A stretch of DNA of 45,541 bases, from the NCBI GenBank assembly GCA_012034615.1, contig JAAUPA010000008.1:1-45541 (forward strand). Reading direction: 5' to 3'. Shown in pieces: positions 35,727 to 45,100 of the stretch. Each line of letters opens with the position of its first letter. Position 1 is the stretch's first letter. The notes under the pieces are model-generated. The model was not told the DNA's origin and did no database searches. It saw nothing but the letters and a program-made list of their open reading frames with translations. Position numbers and translations under genes: made by a program. The DNA is from Leptolyngbyaceae cyanobacterium CSU_1_4 (lineage in GTDB: Bacteria; Cyanobacteriota; Cyanobacteriia; Elainellales; Elainellaceae).

Positions 35727-35849
35727 TTACTCACCTACCAATTGATTAATTTCCACCACCCACTGCCGCCGATCGCCATGTTCCATCTCTAGGATAGATT
35801 CTAACGACCAATGAAAATGCATTGCAATACAGGCTACCTCTTCCCGCAT
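35727..35849 (-). CDS. DUF6760 tail-associated microprotein
   Basis: A 40-residue frame reads MREEVACIAMHFHWSLESIL, then EMEHGDRRQWVVEINQLVGE. It matches the DUF6760 pattern (EEVA.IA.HFHW...I..LEH..R..W..EI), found in contractile phage-tail-like loci of cyanobacteria and others. Codons upstream (GYPLGQ) also resemble family N-termini, but no ATG or GTG starts them, so the true start may be higher, near 35870, or there may be a base error. It follows the tail-assembly gene by about 20 bases. Confidence 0.7.
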   Translation of the reverse strand: MREEVACIAMHFHWSLESILEMEHGDRRQWVVEINQLVGE

Positions 35850-35869
35850 TTGACCCAAAGGGTAGCCTA

Positions 35870-36241
35870 CTACTCCCCCGACAAAGTTAGCTCTTGGGTG
35901 AATTGTTGTTTACAAGCAGGACATGAGACAGGAATCGTGGCATCTCCTTCCTGGTTAATGCGATTATAAAATTCTCGGAGAAACGCTAAATCTAACGTAA
36001 ATAGATTTTCTAAAAGTTCTGGTGTAATATCAGTGCGATCGCCCAACCGAGTAATCACCCGCGCCAGCATGACCAGCGAACCGTAAGCTGAATTTTCTTG
36101 TCCCTGGCGATTTTTCTGCAAAAAGATTTCATCGCGGGCTGTGGCTAACCTCATCGTGCCTTGCTGATGGCGATTGCCTTGCTCATCCACCAAGCCCCGA
36201 GGAAGCTGAAAATTAAATTGGGTAATGGCTAAATTGCTCAT
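35870..36241 (-). CDS. Phage-tail assembly protein with zinc-finger-like tail
   Basis: A 123-residue protein, homologous to the next gene upstream. The shared core is QFNFQLPRGLVDEQGNRHQQGTMRL, then ARDEI, LARVITRLG, LLENLFTLDLAFLREFYNRIN. It ends with CPACKQQF, one Cys pair of a zinc-ribbon type. Genes of this Mu-gp41/tail-assembly-chaperone type sit after tube genes in phage and injection-system loci. It belongs to the minus-strand contractile operon. Confidence 0.75.
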   Translation of the reverse strand: MSNLAITQFNFQLPRGLVDEQGNRHQQGTMRLATARDEIFLQKNRQGQENSAYGSLVMLARVITRLGDRTDITPELLENLFTLDLAFLREFYNRINQEGDATIPVSCPACKQQFTQELTLSGE

Positions 36242-36265
36242 GATTTTGGGTGTTAACTTTTGAAA

Positions 36266-36610
36266 TTACCCTTCGTCTTCTAGTTCGTTAATTTGCCGAT
36301 AAAAGGTTTGGAGATAACTTAAATCGCAGGCAAAAAAACCTTCCACAACGGCTGGAGTCATTTCGTCTAGGGCACCGAGCCGGGTGATTACCCGCGCCAA
36401 AATCACCACTGTCGCGTAGGCTGGGTTTGCCTTAACGCGCGGATCTCGGAGAGGAATGATTTCGTCCATGGCGCGAGATAGGCGCATGGTGCCCTTGCGA
36501 TGAAGGTTGCCGTCTGGGTCTAGATAACCTTTAGGCAGGAGGAATTCAAATTCTGTGGCGATCGCCTCTGTAGCATCGGTTTTAATAAATTCTGCAACTG
36601 CTGTTTCCAT
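36266..36610 (-). CDS. Phage-tail assembly protein
   Basis: A 114-residue protein of the same family as the preceding entry. It has FEFLLPKGYLDPDGNLHRKGTMRLSRAMDEI, VVILARVITRLGALDEMTP and FFACDLSYLQTFYRQIN, but no cysteine tail. The two copies lie 24 bases apart and arose by duplication. The likely role is to help tube assembly or length control. The family call is by pattern and context. Confidence 0.75.
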   Translation of the reverse strand: METAVAEFIKTDATEAIATEFEFLLPKGYLDPDGNLHRKGTMRLSRAMDEIIPLRDPRVKANPAYATVVILARVITRLGALDEMTPAVVEGFFACDLSYLQTFYRQINELEDEG

Positions 36611-36663
36611 GCTGTAAACCTGCTCTAGCTAAGAGAAAAGGAATGAGATCAAAGCTAAAAGAT

Positions 36664-37275
36664 CTATTTTTTAGTAGACTTTTGACTTTTAGAGTTTGAA
36701 TTTGTAGAAGATGACTTTTTAGAATCAGTGGATCCTTTAGCAGCGGGTTTAGTCGTCGATGATGATCCAGTTTTAGACGAGGGTTCATCCGACACTCGAT
36801 GAAACTCATCGACCGCCAATTCTATTTCCTCGATCTCAAATTCAGCATAACCCGCTTTCACATCTGAGATTTTATATTGAACCGGCCATGCTCCCAAAAA
36901 CCGAAACCTGGCCTGTTCGATCGCACCCTGATCATAAATCACTAAATCACCATCGCGGCGCTGAGTTGCCCAGTTGCCGCGTTCTACTGCTCGGAACCAG
37001 TCCCAAACTGCCGTTGAAATGGTCATGCCCCGCTTTAAAACCAGATTATTGCACGACGAATTACCCGGTATTTTTGTCCGCACCACACGCCCCAAAGCCG
37101 TCGTATTTTTACCCCATTTTTGAGGCGTGACATGGGAAAATTCTATGATATCTTGCTTTCGTTGAAAGCCTGAACACTCCATAAAATATCCATCAATTCG
37201 ATCGTCGCTGCCATCCATCCGCAATTCTAGATAGAAGCGCGAACTACTAAGAACTTCATACTCATTATCTGACAT
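36664..37275 (-). CDS. gp19-type tube protein 3, with Lys/Ser-rich tail
   Basis: The first 155 residues are a gp19/Hcp-like inner-tube domain: SSSRFYLELRMDGSDDRIDGYFMECSGFQRKQD, VVRTKIPGN, TISTAVWDWFRAVERGN, DLVIYDQGAIEQARFRFLGAWPVQYKIS and EIEEIELAVDEFHRV. Tubes 1 and 2 share its order of parts. A tail of about 45 residues, nearly all Ser, Thr, Lys and Pro, follows. In known systems a distinct tube paralogue joins the tube to the baseplate; this divergent copy could do so, but that is inference. Confidence 0.85.
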   Translation of the reverse strand: MSDNEYEVLSSSRFYLELRMDGSDDRIDGYFMECSGFQRKQDIIEFSHVTPQKWGKNTTALGRVVRTKIPGNSSCNNLVLKRGMTISTAVWDWFRAVERGNWATQRRDGDLVIYDQGAIEQARFRFLGAWPVQYKISDVKAGYAEFEIEEIELAVDEFHRVSDEPSSKTGSSSTTKPAAKGSTDSKKSSSTNSNSKSQKSTKK

Positions 37276-37415
37276 AAGTCTTTGTTATGAGGGGCGATCG
37301 CATCATTCAGAAAATCACACAAACATTCACCCAAGCATTCACCAAACCCTCACAATAAGATTCATTGCCACTTGTTACAAGGATTAACTCATAACAAATG
37401 GCAAATCATCATTCA

Positions 37416-37890
37416 TTACTTCATCCGGTGCAAATGTTCGTAAATAAAGTCCAGCGTTTCTGTTGCCAACGCAGTCGAACCTGCTTCCATCTTGGTTGAC
37501 TTATAGCTAGCCGCCATAATTCCAGTTAAATCCCATTGGGCTGCGGGTTCGCCTCCCTGGTTGTAAAAAACGAGTGAGCCAGTCAATCGCTTTCCCTTAT
37601 TAACAGAACCACCGCCCGCAATCACCTCAGAATGAGAATCGCTGTAGAGATCCAGTAACCGTCTGTCTTCAAACAGTTGAAACATACTCAACAGTAACCT
37701 TACCATTCTCTGTTCCAGTCACCGTAGCTTGGATGACGCTTTTTCCATCCTTTGTGACCCCGTAGGACTTCGTATCCCCAGCAACTTGGAGGGTTACGCC
37801 TATCCCACTCACACTTTTCACAATCAAATCTTCGTATCCATCAAGCTGAAAATAGAACTTAGAACACGCTAAAACTTCACCCGCAGCCAT
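37416..37890 (-). CDS. gp19-type tube protein 2, one frame error
   Basis: Joined over a frame break near 37682-37692 (plus strand), the protein is about 157 residues. The front reads LACSKFYFQLDGYEDLIVKSVSGIGVTLQVAG and the back RLTGSLVFYNQGGEPAAQWDLTGIMAASYKSTKM. It ends ETLDFIYEHLHRMK. Layout and length equal those of tube protein 1. Removing one base near TTT (37684-37688) gives EYVQLFEDRRLLDLYSDS. AGGAGC at 37899-37904 is the RBS for ATG 37890. It follows tube 1 by about 78 bases. Confidence 0.85.
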
Positions 37891-37967
37891 GACAATTCGC
37901 TCCTAACAAATGCAATACAAAAAATGAACTCAATGACCTGCGTGCATCTCTGCCCACAGATAATTCA

Positions 37968-38441
37968 TTAAGTGGGTCGGTTAATTTGCTCACACACAAT
38001 CTCGTAAGTTTCAAATGCCAGTTCGTTGCTTTCAGCACCCGCATTAGACACTTTGTAAGACTTGATCCAAGCATTCGTCAGGTTCCAGCGCAAAACTTCT
38101 GTGTCAGAGCTGTCATATGCCACAATTGAACCCGCCTTTCGGCTTTCCGACCATTTACCGTCACCGCCTTCACTCTTAGGCATGGTAGCTTTCATCCATT
38201 TGTAAAAGTCCATGTCGCCTTCCACCAAATAAACCTCCAGCGTCACGTTGGGGTTTTCTTCAAAACCGCCTGACGTACTTTGCCAAAGCGTTTTACCATC
38301 CTTTGTCGAGGCTAAAGGCTTCTGGTGCCCCGACGTTTGCCCCGAAAAACTGACTTCGCTGACACTCTTCACCATTTTGTCTTCTAAGCCCTCAAACGAG
38401 ACATAGAATCGACTGGTAGGAATTGGCTGTAAAGTTGCCAT
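37968..38441 (-). CDS. gp19-type tube protein 1
   Basis: A 157-residue inner-tube protein with TSRFYVSFEGLEDKMVKSVSEVSFSGQTSG, LEVYLVEGDMDFYKWMKATMP, GSIVAYDSSDTEVLRWNLTNAW and AFETYEIVCEQI. It is the typical gp19 length. Polymerised, it would form the rigid tube inside the sheath. A good RBS (AAGGAGT, plus strand 38449-38455) precedes ATG 38441. It lies 99 bases after the sheath gene. Confidence 0.92.
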   Translation of the reverse strand: MATLQPIPTSRFYVSFEGLEDKMVKSVSEVSFSGQTSGHQKPLASTKDGKTLWQSTSGGFEENPNVTLEVYLVEGDMDFYKWMKATMPKSEGGDGKWSESRKAGSIVAYDSSDTEVLRWNLTNAWIKSYKVSNAGAESNELAFETYEIVCEQINRPT

Positions 38442-38540
38442 TGTTACAACTCCTTATTGTGATGTTTGAAAGATTAAATTAGGTCTAGGCTGGGTTTTGC
38501 AAAGCGTTACCCAGCCTGAAAGAAGAATCACGAGCAATAC

Positions 38541-40258
38541 TTACTGCCCAGGTGCCCACTGGCTGACTCGGAAGATGACAAATTCAGCCGGACGCACGGG
38601 GCAAACGCCAACTTCAACGTACAACCGACCTAGCATCATGGTTTCATGGGAGTTAAGCTCTCCATCGCACTTGACGTAGAACGCTTCGCTTGAAGCGCCT
38701 CCAAACAACGCACCTTCACGCCAAAGACGCTCTAGGAAGTTATTGACGGTGCGGGTTACTCGTGCCCACAAGTCTTGATCGTTGGGTTCAAAAACCACCC
38801 ACTGGGTGCCCATTTCGATCGATTTCTCGATATAGCTGATCAACCGCCGAACGCTGATATAACGCCATTGAACGTTATCCGGTTCAACCAGAGTTCTGGC
38901 ACCCCAAACTTTCAAGCCCCGGTTGTAGCTGGCAAAGTTACGAATACAGTTAATGCCCAGCGGATTGAGCAATTCTTGCTCGCGCATATTGGTTTCGTAT
39001 GCCAAGCCCAATACACCTCTGGGGGTATCATTAGCAGGCGCTTTGAAGATTCCGCGCGATTGGTCGGTGCGGCACCATAAGCCCATCATGTGCCCCGAAG
39101 GCGGCACCATAATCGGTCTACCACCGTTACGAGGGTTGGCAACTTTAATCCAAGGATAATAAAGTGCGCCAAACATAGAGCGACGATTAAAACGTGCTCA
39201 AACCAAGTCGCAACATCTTGAGGTTTTTGTTGCTCAGGGGCAACGGCAAGGTTGTCGTTTTTACCCGGTTTAACAGGAGGAGGATCAAGCACGACCATGC
39301 GGAATGCAGGGCCAGGGAACGAGTTTTCGCAGTTGCTGACCAGCATTTCCATTACGCCATGCACTTGATCGAGATCCATCAAGCCATCTTGATAGGCGCG
39401 CATTAAGTCAGGGCAAGCAATCATTGCCACTTCGTCTACTTCAAAGATGCCTTGGATGCCCGTTTTGTCCGATCGCTGTCCTTGCACATCCCGCGCCATA
39501 TGCTCTAACCGAGCAATGTAAGGAGGGGGCGCAATCTCATAGGCACCATTGTTGGGGCGGCGGGAGAGAGGCTGTCCACTTTGAGAGATATTGGCGATCG
39601 TGACATATTCAGAGCTTTCTAATGCGGTGAGCACATAGTCGGCAACGGCAGTTTCTGCCTGCGGATTCATGGTCAGGTTATCGTAGCGCTCTAAAATTTC
39701 ACCCCCATCTTTCACCAGAATAGAAAAATACTCCCCGTTATTCAGGGGTGGGTCAGTGCCTTCGGGCGCGTCATCGGGCAACGGCTTAGGTTCGCTTTCA
39801 ACCACACTCACCACAATTCTGCTGCCCGTGCTAGCGGGTAAAGCTAGGGCTCCATCCACTGCTTCGGGTAGCTTCAAGTTGATCATTAAAGAAGGCTTAC
39901 CGCCCGAAGTCATCAGTTTGCTGGCGGTCTCCTCTGGAGGAGGCAACGGCGAACCCGGAAGCTTGGTGCCAATGCTGACCACCCAGCACCGACCGCCCCC
40001 ATTAGCAAACCAGCCCTGTACCGCAAAGGGTAGATAGGCATCAAAATCGGTGAAGCCATCAGAACCCGCCTTAGCAAAGTATTCTTGATACTGGCTCCAA
40101 TTGGTCACCATCATGGGTTTAAAAAGTTCGGCATCGCCGCGCACGTCTTCGGTAAAACCGACGAATCCGCCCACGCTCATGCTCACGCCGTCAATGGGGC
40201 GACTACCCCGGTCTACTTCTTCAACGTAGACACCAGGAGCAAAGTAGTCTAAAGCCAT
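38541..40258 (-). CDS. Contractile tail sheath protein, one frame error
   Basis: The N-terminus (MALDYFAPGVYVEEVDRGSRPIDGVSMSVGGFVG) and C-terminus (WREGALFGGASSEAFYVKCD, then VEVGVCPVRPAEFVIFRVSQW) are standard phage-like sheath motifs. The frame breaks in AAAA at 39189-39192 (plus strand); one more base gives EHVFNRRSMFGALYYPWIKV. The joined protein is about 572 residues. ATG 40258 is preceded by GGAGGAT. It is the outer contracting layer of a contractile injection system and the first gene of the operon. Confidence 0.93.
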
Positions 40259-40643
40259 TAGAGATCCTCCAGTTGTGGATGCAGAAATTAGAAGTTTGGA
40301 AATTGGGGGCAAGAGTTTGAGAAGCTACATCTAACGCTGAGCAATGGACTCATTTAGCCCATTAACATCGGGGCAAGCATTTTTCTGTTAGGTCTAGCAT
40401 TTTTCTGTTAGGTCTAGCTTAAAGAGGCGAAAGGCTTGTGGTTATTAGACGTTGGTCGAGAGTTGGCTGAGGGGTGGTTTTCAGGGGTAACCCGAGAGAG
40501 GTTAAATTTGCCCTGCCCTAGAAACAAGCTTGCAATATAAATTGAATGGCTTGAGGAATGAATTATTTTAAAGAAACTGTAGAAGATTTAATCATAAAAC
40601 TAACGAAGCAATGAACTTACTATTCTTGTCTTTATGAATGACA
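40259..40643. promoter_or_regulatory. Upstream region of the contractile operon
   Basis: This region lies between the histidine kinase and the sheath gene, both on the minus strand. It should hold the operon promoter. It has an exact 20-bp tandem duplication, AGCATTTTTCTGTTAGGTCT, at 40376-40395 and 40396-40415. I see no gene. The AT-rich part at 40535-40620 is nearer the kinase end. Confidence 0.5.
40376..40415. repeat. 20-bp exact tandem duplication
   Basis: Two identical copies of AGCATTTTTCTGTTAGGTCT lie head to tail about 120-160 bases upstream of the sheath start. They could duplicate a regulatory site, or be one more case of the short tandem repeats common here. Confidence 0.95.
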
Positions 40644-41420
40644 TTAAGCAAGCTCGGAAGAACTGAAATCGGCTGCAAATTTTACTTTAAAGCAGGTTTT
40701 GCCCGGAGTACTCGACACTGTTAAAGTGCCGCCCAAATGGGCAGTTAGTTTGGTTGCTAAAGCAAGTCCTAAACCTGTTCCGCCATGTTGCCATGGATCG
40801 TTGTTTGGAATGCGATAAAACTTTTCAAAAATTCGCGATAGTTCTTGCGGAGGAATTTCAACCCCTGTGTTGCAAACGTTAAATGAGATTATTTTCTGCG
40901 AGGGTTTGTTTGCATTCAATTTGTCTTCTGGTTCTGCAATCTCTTGTACCTGGGCTGAGACGATTATGCTTTCTCCGGCTGGCGTATATTTACAGGCATT
41001 TTGTAATAACTCACTCAAAATTCGTTCTAGGTGAGAGCGATCGCTAGTAATCGTAGGCAGGCTGGGTTCTAGATTAAGCAGTAGACGCTGCTGATGGTTG
41101 TGGGCGCGTTCTATAAACGATTGAGTAATAGAAGGAATCCAAGTGAAAAGGTCAATGCTGGAGAGTTCTAAGGATTCTGAACCCGATTCTAGCCGGGATA
41201 GATCAAGAAGATCATTAATTAGCCCAATTTCGCGACGGCATTCGCTTTGCAAAATGCTGAAGTATTTACTGGCTCGTTGGGTCGTGTCTTCTAGAACGCC
41301 CGTTTGTTTTAACACCACTTCTAGCATTTGAATGGCTAGTTTGATGTTGGTCATGGGGGTGCGCAGTTCGTGGGAAACGGTGCTGAGAAAATCGTCTTTG
41401 AGCTGATTGAGGCGTTCGAG
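40644..41420 (-). CDS. Sensor histidine kinase, truncated at its N-terminus
   Basis: The readable part starts at the junction with [27 protein letters not shown], an intact HisKA H-box. It goes on to a complete ATPase domain: N-box [15 protein letters not shown]1-like [25 protein letters not shown]2 [14 protein letters not shown]1 reads NTG in place of DxG. No sensor domain remains, because at 41411-41420 the sequence switches to pheT on the other strand. It lies upstream of the contractile operon on the same strand, but no response regulator is present. Confidence 0.85.
   Translation of the reverse strand, partial: LERLNQLKDDFLSTVSHELRTPMTNIKLAIQMLEVVLKQTGVLEDTTQRASKYFSILQSECRREIGLINDLLDLSRLESGSESLELSSIDLFTWIPSITQSFIERAHNHQQRLLLNLEPSLPTITSDRSHLERILSELLQNACKYTPAGESIIVSAQVQEIAEPEDKLNANKPSQKIISFNVCNTGVEIPPQELSRIFEKFYRIPNNDPWQHGGTGLGLALATKLTAHLGGTLTVSSTPGKTCFKVKFAADFSSSELA
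41411..41420. other. Chimeric junction between two partial genes
   Basis: The word GGCGTTCGAG is the complement of the kinase codons for LERL (left side) and also the pheT codons for GVR (right side). Left of it the kinase reads normally, and right of it pheT reads normally ([15 protein letters not shown]). Each gene loses its N-terminal part exactly here. Either an assembly joined two genomes at a shared word, or a real recombination took place. Confidence 0.85.
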
Positions 41421-43195
41421 TTAGCCCATCGCCAGAATGGCTCCAACGTCGTCTCCAATCGGCTGGCATTCGCCCGATTAATAACGTCGTGGATGTGACT
41501 AATTACATCCTCCTGGAATGGGGGACAGCCGCTACATGCCTTCGATGCGAATAAATTGCAAGCGGTAAGCAGCAACCAAACCATCCAGATGGGCGTTCGC
41601 AACAGCCAGAAGCAAGGAGAGACATTAAAGACGCTAGACGGACAAGAACGTCAGCTCAATGCTCAAAATCTCCTAATTACCGTTAGCGACACCCCCGTTG
41701 CCCTAGCAGGTGTCATGGGTGGCGAAAATACCGAGGTGGATGAAAGTACTCAAAACATCGTCCTCGAAGCAGCGATTTTCGATCCCGTCGCGGTACGTAA
41801 ATCGGCACGGAGTCAAGGGGGGATGAGATCGGAAGCATCGACTCGTTACGAACGGGGTGTCAACTTCGCAGAGCTAGAAACAGCCACTCATCGCGCGATC
41901 GAGTTACTCATCCAGCTCGCTGGTGGTAAACTTATCTGTCAAGATATCAGCGATCGTCGTCCCGATTTGACTCTGCAACCGCGCACGATTAAACTGCGGT
42001 TGGTGCGGTTGAATCAAATCTTAGGGCCGATCGATGATGATGGCGAACCTGGGGAAATTAGTACCGCAGATGTCGAGCGCACGCTGAGTGCTTTGGGATG
42101 TCAATTGACAGCGACGTTAGACGATAAAGAAGAAACCGTCTGGGATGTTGTGGTACCGCCTTACCGTTACCGCGATTTGGAACGGGAAATCGACTTAATT
42201 GAAGAAGTTGCCCGCCTGTATGGTTACGATCGATTCATGGATACGCTACCATCAGAATCGGCGGCGGGTTTCCTGTCTTTAGATGAGGAATTATTGCGCC
42301 AAATTCGGGCGGCTTTTCGGGCTGTTGGCTTAAATGAAGTCGTCCAGTATTCATATGCGATCGAGAAATTAAATAACGGCTCGCAAGTAGAAATCGTCAA
42401 CCCAATGTTTACCGAATATGCTACTTTGCGATCGGAATTAATCTCTGGTTTAATTCAAAGTTTCCAAACCAATCTCGCCCAAGGTAACGGCGCACTCCAA
42501 GCCTTTGAAATTAGTAAAATCTTTGGACGCGATGAAACGGGATTGACAGAAACCGACGTTTTAGCAGGGATTATCGGTGGCGATCCTGGGATCGGACGCT
42601 GGACGACTGGTGGTAAGCCACAACCCCTCACTTGGTATGAAGCCAAGGGAATGCTCGATAGCGTCTGTCAGAGCCTGAATATCCCTGTAGAATATCAAGG
42701 AGATCGATCGGATCGAAAGCTCCATCCAGGGCGCACGGCATCATTATGGTTAGAGGGACAAAAATTGGGCTACTTCGGACAATTGCACCCTCAACTCCGT
42801 CAGGAAAAAGATCTCCCAGCGGAGGTTTATGTCTTCCAACTCAACCTCGATCCAATCCTCAATTATCTCGCAGCCGAAGAGCGGTTAGTACCAGTATTTA
42901 AAACTATTCTACCTATCCTGCATCCGATCGAGATATTGCTTTCTTCGCCCCGATCGATCTATCTTTAGCAGATATTAAAAAATCGATCGTCAAAGCTGGC
43001 GGTGAGTTGTTAGAAGATGTTGAAGTCTTCGACGAATATCGCGGTGCTAATGTCCCCGACGGACAACGGAGTTTGGCAATTCGATCGATCTATCGAGCAC
43101 TCGATCGCACTTTAACCGATACCGATGTCGAGCCATTACAACAAAAAATTCGCGATGTTTTAGTCGATAAATTTCGTGTAAATCTCCGGAGCTAG
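41411..43195 (+). CDS. pheT: Phenylalanyl-tRNA synthetase beta chain, N-terminus missing, frame errors
   Basis: The readable part corresponds to about the last 590 of some 810 residues. It begins [20 protein letters not shown] and then [19 protein letters not shown]. After that come [36 protein letters not shown], and the C-terminal ferredoxin-fold anticodon domain ending [13 protein letters not shown]. The N-terminal tRNA-binding and first B domains are absent because of the junction. The frame breaks at GGGGG 41520-41524 (one extra G) and near AAAA 42900-42903 (one base missing); both corrections restore family sequence. PheT pairs with PheS to charge tRNA-Phe. Confidence 0.94.
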
Positions 43196-43344
43196 GATCG
43201 ATATCTCATCACCTCACTATGGTTAAAAAGAGACCCCCAGAGTTGGCAGTAGGACTTATAAGAGTAGTCTAGATTGGGCAACCCAAATGGTGAGGATGGT
43301 GAGTCACAAAGCTTCAGCGCAGTTAAAGATCTAATGGATATAAA

Positions 43345-43379
43345 AAATGGCAGTCGTTAGATTACTAACGATTGCCATT
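43345..43379 (-). terminator. Terminator hairpin
   Basis: AATGGCAGTCGTTAG pairs with CTAACGATTGCCATT (one G-T pair) around a 4-base loop. On the minus strand a T-run follows, so it can end transcription from the MFS gene. It may also stop transcripts coming from pheT. Confidence 0.8.
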
Positions 43380-43448
43380 CAATTTAAAACCCCGATTTCC
43401 TTTCGTAAACAGATGCAAATGAGAGCAGCAGTTACTAAAAAAATTTTT

Positions 43449-43486
43449 GAGGTTGGTTACCGACCTAATTAGCTATAACCAACCTC
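43449..43486 (-). terminator. Second terminator hairpin
   Basis: GAGGTTGGTTA at 43449-43459 pairs with TAACCAACCTC at 43476-43486 across a 16-base loop. On the minus strand it is followed by AAAAATTTTTTT. It lies nearer the MFS gene and may act with the hairpin at 43345. Confidence 0.7.
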
Positions 43487-43621
43487 ACATCACAAAGATA
43501 ACCCGCTCGTAGACACACCGCCATCAGCCATTTCACCTAGATCCGCTCGCCGCTTCCACAATCGCCATCAGATCTGCGCCTCCTTGTCTCCCCCGCTCCC
43601 CACTCCACCGATCCCCTTAAC

Positions 43622-44901
43622 TCAAGATTCAGGCGAGCTTTCTTCCTGCATGGCATCTTCCAACACATGACGAGTACTATTCCAGGCTAAAACCCCCGCG
43701 AGCGTGACAATGCCACTCATCACCCATAATACTCGTTGGAGGCCAAATTGCTCGGTCAACGGGCCAACAATTAAGAGTGGGACGGCTACGGCAATATTAA
43801 TCGCATTATTCTGAAAACCCAAACACTTTGCCGCGCATCGATTCTGGTGTTTTTTCTTGGATGAGCGTTTGCATCGGTACGGCAATTAGTGAAGCACCAA
43901 AACCTAAAACTGCACCACACAATATCCCCAGCCACACACTATTAACAAACGTGAAAATCGCCAGCACGATACTCATCCCAATAAATCCGAATAAGGGTAA
44001 TATTTTTTGCTGTAAGCGACCGCCCCAGTGACCGAGAACGCCAGCTCCAAAGACTAGTCCAATTCCAGCAGCGGCTACCAATGAGCCAAACTGTTCTGGT
44101 TTCAAGCCTACTTCTTTCGTCAGTTCGATTGAGAGCACGGGCAATGCAGCGATCGTAAAAGATAATACCGCCACTTGCAGCATGGCACTTAATAAAATTT
44201 TATTGGTACGAAGATATCGAAATCCCGATTTCAACTCATACCACGGGTTAATCCTACTGGTATATTTGCTAGTATCGATGGTTTCTTGTACCTTTACCAA
44301 TTGCCCCAATCCAGCGGCAATAAAATAGAGCGATGCTAATAAAATTTCTTGTCCGGCATATTTATTAATATTACTTGCCGCCGTCAACAGAGGTTCGCCG
44401 ATCGCAAACCCGATAATAATTGAAGCTGTCGAGCTAGTAGCAAATAGCGCGTTAGCTGTCAACAAATTTTCTGGCCTAACAACGAGTGGAATTGCCGATT
44501 GTTCTGCGGGAGCAAAGGCTTGAGTAACTGTCGAAATTACAAACGTAATAATTAATAAAACTATAAACTCTCTCGGTAGAATCGGCAATAATAAAATCAG
44601 CGAACCTCGAACGAGATCGGCCAATACCATAATCTTTTTTGGGATAGCGATCGACAAAAATTCCTGCTGCGGCTCCAAATAAAATTGCTGGAATCGTGGT
44701 CGCGACCATCAAATACGAGCTAGAAGATGCCGCATATTTAAGAGGGACATTGTAACTAGTCAAGAGCGCGATCGACATGACAATCAACACTTTATCCGCA
44801 ATTTGCGAGAGGACTTGCCCAGTCCACAAGAAGATAAAATATTTATTCTTGAGTAGAGCCTTGAATCCAGTTGCTGCTGGGGGTGTTCGATCGGGTAACA
44901 T
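43622..44901 (-). CDS. MFS transporter, two frame errors
   Basis: This is a 12-span major facilitator protein of about 425 residues, of unknown substrate. The three readable pieces join: ALLKNKYFIFLWTGQVLSQIADKV at the front, GIFVDRYPKKIMVLADLVRGSL in the loop after span 2 region, and MRGKVFGFQNNAINIAVAVPLL near the end. The frame breaks are an extra T in 44635-44640 (plus strand) and an extra C in 43818-43820. With both removed the family pattern (GxxxDRxxxR-like loop) is restored. Drug or siderophore efflux is possible. It converges on pheT. Confidence 0.85.
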
Positions 44902-44933
44902 AGGCTAGCTGGGTAATGGGTGGATGGGTATAT

Positions 44934-44989
44934 AATTGATAATTGATAATTGATAATTGATAATTGATAATTGATAATTGATAATTGAT
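44934..44989. repeat. Heptanucleotide tandem repeat, eight units
   Basis: AATTGAT is repeated eight times without change. It lies upstream of the MFS gene. Short tandemly repeated heptamers are a known feature of cyanobacterial intergenic DNA. Confidence 0.97.
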
Positions 44990-45100
44990 GCGTTGGCGGT
45001 AGCGAAGCTGACTTTGTGCGAAATCAAAATGGTACTAAAGATCGAATCTAATCGCGTTGGCGTAGCCTCCGCTTTGGAGAATCGTCTGTAGCGATTGTAC
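44990..45100. repeat. Interspersed GCGTTGGCG-type repeats
   Basis: GCGTTGGCGGTAGCGAAGC occurs at 44990-45008, and a related longer form, GCGTTGGCGTAGCC then TCCGCTTTGGAGAATCG, at 45054-45084. Words of this kind recur in intergenic DNA of many cyanobacteria. The function is unknown. Confidence 0.6.

Larger units (their letters stand above)
43196..43621. other. Intergenic region with two hairpins
   Basis: This lies between pheT and the convergent MFS gene. Beyond the two hairpins described separately I find no gene. Confidence 0.5.

Noticed and set aside
41421-41602. Minus-strand frames continuing the histidine kinase to the right of 41420
   Set aside because: The plus strand there reads perfect pheT sequence ([24 protein letters not shown]), so the minus-strand frames are shadows.
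44934-44989. CRISPR-like array
   Set aside because: Units are seven bases with no spacers; it is a simple heptamer tandem repeat. No CRISPR array was seen anywhere in the window.
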